DNA of 7,863 bases, taken from NCBI GenBank assembly GCA_028290685.1, contig JAQGJI010000152.1, positions 1 to 7,863 of the forward strand. The letters run 5' to 3'. Each line of letters opens with the position of its first letter. The first letter of the stretch is position 1. Below, piece by piece: positions 5,485 through 7,863 of this stretch. The position numbers and the translations under genes are program-made. The DNA is from Devosia sp. (GTDB taxonomy: Bacteria > Pseudomonadota > Alphaproteobacteria > Rhizobiales > Devosiaceae). The notes beneath the pieces were generated by a model. It was not told the origin of the DNA, did no database searches, and saw nothing but the letters and a program-made list of their open reading frames with translations.

Positions 5485-5928
5485 ATGACAGATCGTTTCT
5501 CAACCGCCCGCGCCCTGCCCTCGCGCAAGCCCTGCCTGACCGCGGTATTGCGCATGGCGGGCCTTCGGCCCACACGGCAGCGCGTGGCGCTGGCCGAACT
5601 GCTGTTCGGCGGCCCGCATCGCCATGTCAGCGCCGAGCAATTGCACGGCGAGGCCGGCGAGGCGCACGTCAATGTCTCGCTCGCCACCATCTACAATACG
5701 CTGCACCAGTTTCACCAGGCGGGGCTGTTGCGCGAAGTGGCGGTGGATGCATCGCGCTCCTATTTCGATACCGATACGTCGGACCATCATCACTTTTACG
5801 TCGAGGACGAGCAGCGCATGATCGACATCCCGGCTTCGGCCGTGGAATTCGCGGCTTTGCCTGCAGCGCCCCAGGGCATGAAGGTGAGCCATGTCGACGT
5901 GGTGATCCGGGTGCGCCGGGCGGGCTAG
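5485..5928 (+). CDS. irr: Fur-family iron response regulator Irr
   Basis: The product is 147 residues from ATG 5485. It is a Fur-superfamily DNA-binding protein of the Irr branch, which in rhizobia and relatives represses or activates iron and heme genes according to heme status. Visible features are the Irr-like AGLRPTRQR at residues 25-33 opening the winged helix, the recognition-helix region VSLATIYNTLHQF (64-76), and the histidine cluster DHHHFYVE with H101-H103, which in Irr proteins takes part in metal and heme binding. The C-terminal CxxC of true Fur is absent, as expected for Irr. The heme regulatory Cys-Pro motif described in Bradyrhizobium Irr is also absent; the only N-terminal cysteine, C17, follows a proline. 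The extended TTG start at 5458 is rejected because it collides with the promoter. The gene is divergent from fabA, a neighbourhood I recall from several rhizobia. Some doubt remains between Irr and a close Fur-family paralogue. Confidence 0.88.
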   Translation: MTDRFSTARALPSRKPCLTAVLRMAGLRPTRQRVALAELLFGGPHRHVSAEQLHGEAGEAHVNVSLATIYNTLHQFHQAGLLREVAVDASRSYFDTDTSDHHHFYVEDEQRMIDIPASAVEFAALPAAPQGMKVSHVDVVIRVRRAG

Positions 5929-5958
5929 GCGGTTTTTGCAAGCTGCGCCAGCGCGGAC

Positions 5959-5974
5959 GGTTGTTGCGACAACC
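5959..5974. promoter_or_regulatory. 16-base palindrome upstream of nat, candidate operator
   Basis: GGTTGT (5959-5964) and ACAACC (5969-5974) form a perfect inverted repeat around TGCG. Its centre is about 63 bases upstream of the transcript start predicted for nat, a typical position for an activator site. It also lies 31 bases after the irr stop. No T-run follows, so it is unlikely to be an intrinsic terminator. Confidence 0.35.
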
Positions 5975-5993
5975 AAGCTCCACATCTCAGGCC

Positions 5994-6022
5994 GTGACAG
6001 CGCCGCGCGTATCCAGCATATT
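5994..6022 (+). promoter_or_regulatory. candidate promoter of nat
   Basis: GTGACA (5994-5999) and CATATT (6017-6022) are 17 bases apart, matching the sigma70 consensus at 5 and 4 of 6 positions. Transcription would start near 6029, about 25 bases before the nat ATG. A separate promoter here would make nat independent of irr. Confidence 0.42.
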
Positions 6023-6042
6023 GCGGCCAGCGAAACAGTGGC

Positions 6043-6047
6043 AAGGG
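6043..6047 (+). promoter_or_regulatory. Shine-Dalgarno of nat
   Basis: AAGGG ends 6 bases before ATG 6054. It selects this start over the in-frame TTG at 5961, whose 31 extra residues do not resemble the family and would run through the upstream palindrome and promoter. Confidence 0.6.
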
Positions 6048-6053
6048 TGGCTA

Positions 6054-6893
6054 ATGGGCCAAAAGGTCAATCTGAATGGCTATTTCGAGCGAATCGGGTT
6101 TGCCGGTTCCATCGCCCCGACCTTGGTGACGCTCGATCTGATCCATGCGTTGCATCCCGCAGCCATCCCGTTTGAAAACCTTGATCCCCTGCTTGGATTG
6201 CCGGTCAGGCTCGATCACCAGAGCCTGGAAAAAAAGCTCCTGAGCGAGCGGCGCGGGGGCTATTGCTTTGAGCAGAACCTGCTGCTGATGGCGATATTGC
6301 GCGAACTCGAATTCAATGTTCGCGGGCTTGCGGCGCGCGTGCTGTGGAACAGCCCGGCGGGAATGGAGGCGCCGGCGAACCACATGCTGCTGGCGATCGA
6401 TATCGGGGGCACGAGCTATATCGCGGATGTCGGTTTTGGCGGGCTCACCCTGACCGCCCCGCTCAAGCTCAAGGCAGAGGTGGAACAGCGCACCCCGCAC
6501 GAAACCTATCGCCTGCTCAATGAAGGGAGCGACTGGCGCCTTGAGGCAAGGATCGGAGAGGACTGGAAGCCGCTCTATGTCTTTGAGCTGAGCGAACAGG
6601 GGCTGGCGGACTATGAGGCGGCCAATGCGCGCCTGGCGGGCGATCCGGCATCCCCGTTCAGCCGGGAGCTGCGGGTGGCGCTCTCGCCCAGCGGCAAGCG
6701 CATTGCCCTGCACGACAACCGCCTGACGATCCATAGCGAGGGGGCAGCAGCGGAACAGCGCCTGTTGTCCAGCGTGCAGGAGATGCGCGCCGTGCTCGGG
6801 GATGTGTTCGGGCTGTCGCTGCCGCCGGCGGACCTGCTTGATCCCAAGCTGGAGGCAATTGTGGCGCGTGCGGCCCCGGCCGCGAGCCAATAG
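6054..6893 (+). CDS. nat: arylamine N-acetyltransferase
   Basis: This is a 279-residue member of the arylamine N-acetyltransferase family, a normal length for bacterial NATs. The family transfers acetyl groups from acetyl-CoA to arylamines, arylhydrazines or hydroxylamines by a ping-pong mechanism in the cytosol. The full Cys-His-Asp triad is visible: C71 in RRGGYCFEQN, H110 in PANHMLL, and D125 in IADVGFGG. The family N-terminus is also typical (LNGYFERIGFAG, then IPFENLDPLLG with its conserved PFEN). The physiological substrate cannot be read from the sequence; known roles range from detoxification of aromatic amines to amide formation in antibiotic pathways. No biosynthetic genes are nearby, so a stand-alone detoxifying enzyme is my inference. 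It has its own candidate promoter and Shine-Dalgarno and is followed by 221 non-coding bases. The C-terminal alanine-rich tail (ARAAPAASQ) is probably unstructured. Confidence 0.94.
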   Translation: MGQKVNLNGYFERIGFAGSIAPTLVTLDLIHALHPAAIPFENLDPLLGLPVRLDHQSLEKKLLSERRGGYCFEQNLLLMAILRELEFNVRGLAARVLWNSPAGMEAPANHMLLAIDIGGTSYIADVGFGGLTLTAPLKLKAEVEQRTPHETYRLLNEGSDWRLEARIGEDWKPLYVFELSEQGLADYEAANARLAGDPASPFSRELRVALSPSGKRIALHDNRLTIHSEGAAAEQRLLSSVQEMRAVLGDVFGLSLPPADLLDPKLEAIVARAAPAASQ

Positions 6894-7114
6894 CCCGATT
6901 TGACTGCGCGGGTCTCGCGCGGCAACAAACTCGTGCTAAAAGAGCGTCCAATAACTGTTTTCAGGCAGCCATCTGCCGCGGCCCGGGCGCGTCCGGCGCT
7001 CACCTATCTCGACACAGGCTGCGCTCCGGTTCTTCCAAACCACGGCATCGGACGCACCGAAGCGCATTTTCAACCGGTCCAAGAGCCGCAGCGCAAGCGG
7101 CAGGGAGTTTCATC
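6894..7114. other. intergenic region between nat and the ribokinase gene
   Basis: These 221 bases hold no convincing gene. They contain a GC inverted repeat GCGCG/CGCGC (6906-6920) and a small GGCAG-ccat-CTGCC hairpin (6964-6977), neither followed by a T-run. I see no promoter with two good boxes at normal spacing, although the ribokinase gene must be transcribed either from here or by read-through. An open frame here (6900-7118) starts with TTG and looks non-coding. Confidence 0.5.
7103..7107 (+). promoter_or_regulatory. Shine-Dalgarno of the ribokinase gene
   Basis: GGGAG ends 7 bases before ATG 7115, at good spacing, and fixes the start of the partial kinase gene. Confidence 0.65.
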
Positions 7115-7863
7115 ATGATCACTGTTTTCGGCTCGACCAATCTGGACCAGATCGGGACGGTGAGCCGCCTGCCCAAGCCGGGGGAGACCGTGGCGGGAGG
7201 CGTTTTTTCCATGGCGGCTGGCGGCAAGGGCGCCAACCAGGCCCTGGCGGCGCGCCGGGCAGGCGCCCAGGTGCGGCACATTTCGGCCGTGGGGCAGGAT
7301 GCGTTCGCCGATCTGGCGCTGGAACTGCTCAGGGCCGCTGGCGTGGATCTGTCGGCGCTGCGCACCGTCGAGCAGCCAACCGGCATTGCCATGATCTTTG
7401 TGGACGGTGCGGGGGAAAACTGCATCGCGGTGCTGCCCGGCGCTAATGGCACGATGACGCCGCACGATGCCGAGCAGGCGCTGGCCGATACGCAGGGGGG
7501 CGTGCTGCTGCTGCAGCAGGAAATTCCGCAGGAGGCGAGCGAGCGGGCGCTGGACCTCGCCAAGGCGCGGGGCATGACTTCCATCCTCAATATCGCGCCG
7601 TTTCTTCCAACAACGCGCCAGGTGGCACACAAGGCCTCCATTCTGATCGCCAACGAAACCGAGTTCGAACTGCTCAGCGGGCGGCCGATGGCGGAGTTGG
7701 ATGCGGCCATGCTGGAATGGTCGGACCAGCATGGGCAGACCGTTATCGTGACGCTGGGCGGCGATGGCGCCAAGGCAGCCCATGGAGGCCGCCTGATCGG
7801 TGTGCCCGCGCTCAAGGTGACGCCCGTGGACACGGTCGGGGCGGGGGATACGTTTTGCGGATA
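7115..7863 (+). CDS. rbsK: ribokinase-type PfkB sugar kinase, 3' end cut by the window
   Basis: The frame opens at ATG 7115 and runs without a stop to the window edge, giving 249 full codons of a family whose members are near 300 residues (E. coli RbsK 309). Ribokinase phosphorylates D-ribose at O5 with ATP, feeding the pentose phosphate pathway in the cytosol. Features in order: the N-terminal strand FGSTNLDQI with sugar-contacting N9 and D11, the first PfkB signature GGKGANQAL at residues 36-44, IFVDGAGEN and LPGAN in the substrate lid region, NETE at 180-183, the nucleotide-site TLGGDGA at 213-219, and the second signature DTVGAGDTF with catalytic base D245. The N-terminal half aligns well with ribokinase, but PfkB kinases for other pentoses or nucleosides look similar, so the exact sugar is not certain. 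No ribose transporter or repressor is visible in the window. Confidence 0.88.
   Translation, partial: MITVFGSTNLDQIGTVSRLPKPGETVAGGVFSMAAGGKGANQALAARRAGAQVRHISAVGQDAFADLALELLRAAGVDLSALRTVEQPTGIAMIFVDGAGENCIAVLPGANGTMTPHDAEQALADTQGGVLLLQQEIPQEASERALDLAKARGMTSILNIAPFLPTTRQVAHKASILIANETEFELLSGRPMAELDAAMLEWSDQHGQTVIVTLGGDGAKAAHGGRLIGVPALKVTPVDTVGAGDTFCG

Noticed and set aside
5914..5937. Possible intrinsic terminator of irr (CGCC...GGCG followed by a T-run)
   Set aside because: The stem is only four base pairs with a ten-base loop that spans the stop codon, and the T-run is short. Too weak to annotate, although the T5 run is real.
5961..6053. N-terminal extension of nat from TTG 5961
   Set aside because: The 31 extra residues do not look like the NAT N-terminus and overlap the palindrome and promoter. 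ATG 6054 has a good Shine-Dalgarno.
6051..6890. 279-codon open frame on the minus strand across nat
   Set aside because: It mirrors nat, which has the full Cys-His-Asp triad. The minus frame has a low-complexity basic translation and no Shine-Dalgarno.
6900..7118. 72-codon frame between nat and the ribokinase gene
   Set aside because: It begins with TTG without a Shine-Dalgarno, overlaps the kinase start, and has no family resemblance or plausible fold.
7000..7833. 277-codon open frame on the minus strand across the ribokinase gene
   Set aside because: The translation is Ser/Ala/Arg-rich and lacks a domain, while the plus strand encodes clear PfkB signatures.
1..7863. Mobile elements, CRISPR arrays, tRNA/rRNA genes, toxin-antitoxin or defence loci
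   Set aside because: I saw no transposase or integrase motifs, no regularly spaced repeats, and no tRNA or rRNA-like sequence. Every coding region fits ordinary metabolism or regulation, with even composition and no sign of recent transfer.

Overview
The window is GC-rich and densely coded. It looks like a chromosomal housekeeping segment of an alphaproteobacterium, most likely of the Hyphomicrobiales (Rhizobiales). The main reasons are a divergent irr / fabA-fabB arrangement with an Irr-type Fur-family regulator, an alphaproteobacterial type of MoeB, and a ubiB...dut gene string. A Devosia/Pelagibacterium-like host is my best guess, but that is an impression from protein style and is not proven.

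Layout. (1) Bases 20-3447, plus strand: ubiB (ubiquinone biosynthesis kinase-like protein), an uncharacterised exported/lipoprotein-like gene, dut (dUTPase) and a moeB/thiF-type E1-like adenylyltransferase. The last three are tightly packed (a 4-base ATGA overlap, then an 11-base gap) and probably form one transcription unit. (2) Bases 3445-3474: a GC-rich imperfect palindrome that contains the stop codons of both convergent genes, moeB and fabB. (3) Bases 3472-5308, minus strand: fabA then fabB, the anaerobic unsaturated fatty acid pair. (4) Bases 5309-5484: a divergent control region with a good sigma70-type promoter for irr, a weaker one for fabA, and short direct repeats. (5) Bases 5485-5928, plus strand: irr. 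(6) Bases 6054-6893, plus strand: an arylamine N-acetyltransferase with its own candidate promoter and an upstream 16-base palindrome. (7) Bases 7115-7863, plus strand: a ribokinase-type PfkB sugar kinase cut off by the window end.

How the genes relate: UbiB serves quinone synthesis, Dut serves nucleotide hygiene, and the MoeB-like protein serves sulfur-carrier activation. Their grouping looks like conserved synteny more than one shared pathway. FabA and FabB act in consecutive steps, and Irr, an iron/heme-responsive regulator, is transcribed away from them out of the shared spacer.

I found no mobile element, CRISPR array, tRNA/rRNA, toxin-antitoxin or defence system, and no convincing new multi-gene system. 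The points most worth a second look are the uncharacterised lipoprotein-like gene where many relatives carry coaBC, the shared stop-codon hairpin, a one-residue gap in a conserved strand of FabA, a zinc-less MoeB, and the palindrome upstream of the nat promoter.
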